Below are positions 5,445 through 5,609 of a DNA stretch of 5,609 bases, piece by piece. The position numbers and the translations under genes are program-made. Position 1 is the first letter of the stretch, and each line of letters starts with the position of its first letter. Origin of the DNA: an archaeon (GTDB lineage Archaea > Thermoproteota > Nitrososphaeria > Conexivisphaerales > UBA164); the NCBI GenBank assembly GCA_021798095.1, contig JAJZYL010000078.1, positions 1 to 5,609 of the forward strand, read 5' to 3'. A model generated the notes under the pieces. That model made no database searches. It was given only the letters and a program-made list of their open reading frames with translations, and had not been told where the DNA came from.

Positions 5445-5452
5445 TATTTATA
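5445..5452 (-). promoter_or_regulatory. TATA box of the MFS transporter gene
   Basis: Minus-strand TATAAATA within a longer AT run (5441-5457), centred about 28.5 bases from the ATG at 5420. It predicts a leaderless or one-base-leader transcript and that the transporter can be transcribed apart from the gene upstream of it. Confidence 0.5.
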
Positions 5453-5511
5453 TATATCGTCAGGTTCGACAATTCAAATATAGAGAAAGTAAAGGACTAA
5501 TCAATATAAAC

Positions 5512-5609
5512 TCAAAGCGTTACCAAGAAATACATCATGCCTGAGCATATAAATAAGGTAAGCCCAGTCATAATATAATCACCAAGATTAAGCCTTAATT
5601 TGTACATAG
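5512..5609 (-). CDS. C-terminal end of a membrane protein, possibly an EcfT/CbiQ-like component (partial)
   Basis: On the minus strand a frame is open from the window edge to TGA at 5512-5514. The last 31 residues are MYKLRLNLGDYIMTGLTLF then ICSGMMYFLVTL. A basic segment followed by a Gly-Asp-Tyr and one hydrophobic helix ending at the stop is typical of a membrane protein C-terminus, and the 'R-R---DY' plus final helix layout recalls EcfT/CbiQ subunits of ECF transporters. That family suggestion is weak because only one helix is visible. The ATG at 5607 could instead start a 31-residue protein, but it lies too close to the edge to see a promoter. Codon use resembles the neighbouring genes. 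It reads the same way as the MFS gene, 92 bases ahead of it. Confidence 0.45.
   Translation of the reverse strand, partial: MYKLRLNLGDYIMTGLTLFICSGMMYFLVTL

Noticed and set aside
5537..5578. 13-codon plus-strand frame MPEHINKVSPVII after an AATATAAA box at 5503-5510
   Set aside because: The box is about 30 bases from the ATG and the frame is tiny; the opposite strand reads as a more plausible membrane-protein end.

Overview
The window looks like AT-rich chromosomal DNA from a thermoacidophile-type archaeon, most plausibly Thermoplasmatales, with Sulfolobales as the alternative. I base this on four things. Protein-coding starts carry an archaeal TATA-like box centred about 27-28 bases upstream of the start codon and no consistent Shine-Dalgarno, which is the layout of leaderless transcripts. 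AGG/AGA and ATA codons are common. A box C/D-type small RNA is present. The gene families are ones known from archaea. The genus cannot be fixed from this sequence alone.

Layout from left to right. The first ~160 bases are G-rich and hold no convincing gene; an open tail at the edge could be the end of a broken transposon protein. A uridine phosphorylase gene runs leftward (160-981). A ~500-base gap follows, holding a small RNA at about 1167-1238 with a perfect 9-bp terminal stem, C/D-like boxes, its own TATA-like box and a T-run; two palindromes and a 9-bp hairpin lie after it. A leftward gene (1498-1884) encodes a small NifX/NifB-like domain protein. Across a 410-base divergent intergenic region with a 16-bp perfect palindrome, a rightward gene (2295-3296) encodes a ThiI/MnmA-like PP-loop enzyme with an NFACT-R-like C-terminal domain, probably a tRNA thiolation enzyme. 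The 430 bases after it (3297-3725) hold no intact gene but look like the decayed 3' end of an IS200/IS605-type tnpB with a strong hairpin. A large leftward gene (3726-5420) encodes a 14-helix drug/H+ antiporter of the MFS DHA2 type. At the right edge is the C-terminal end of another leftward membrane protein (stop at 5512).

The genes do not form one pathway. Uridine phosphorylase is nucleoside salvage, the PP-loop enzyme and the C/D-like RNA point to RNA modification, and the MFS protein is efflux. Each gene has its own promoter-like element. I see no CRISPR array, tRNA, rRNA or intact mobile element. The most notable non-protein items are the C/D-like RNA and the putative tnpB/omegaRNA debris.
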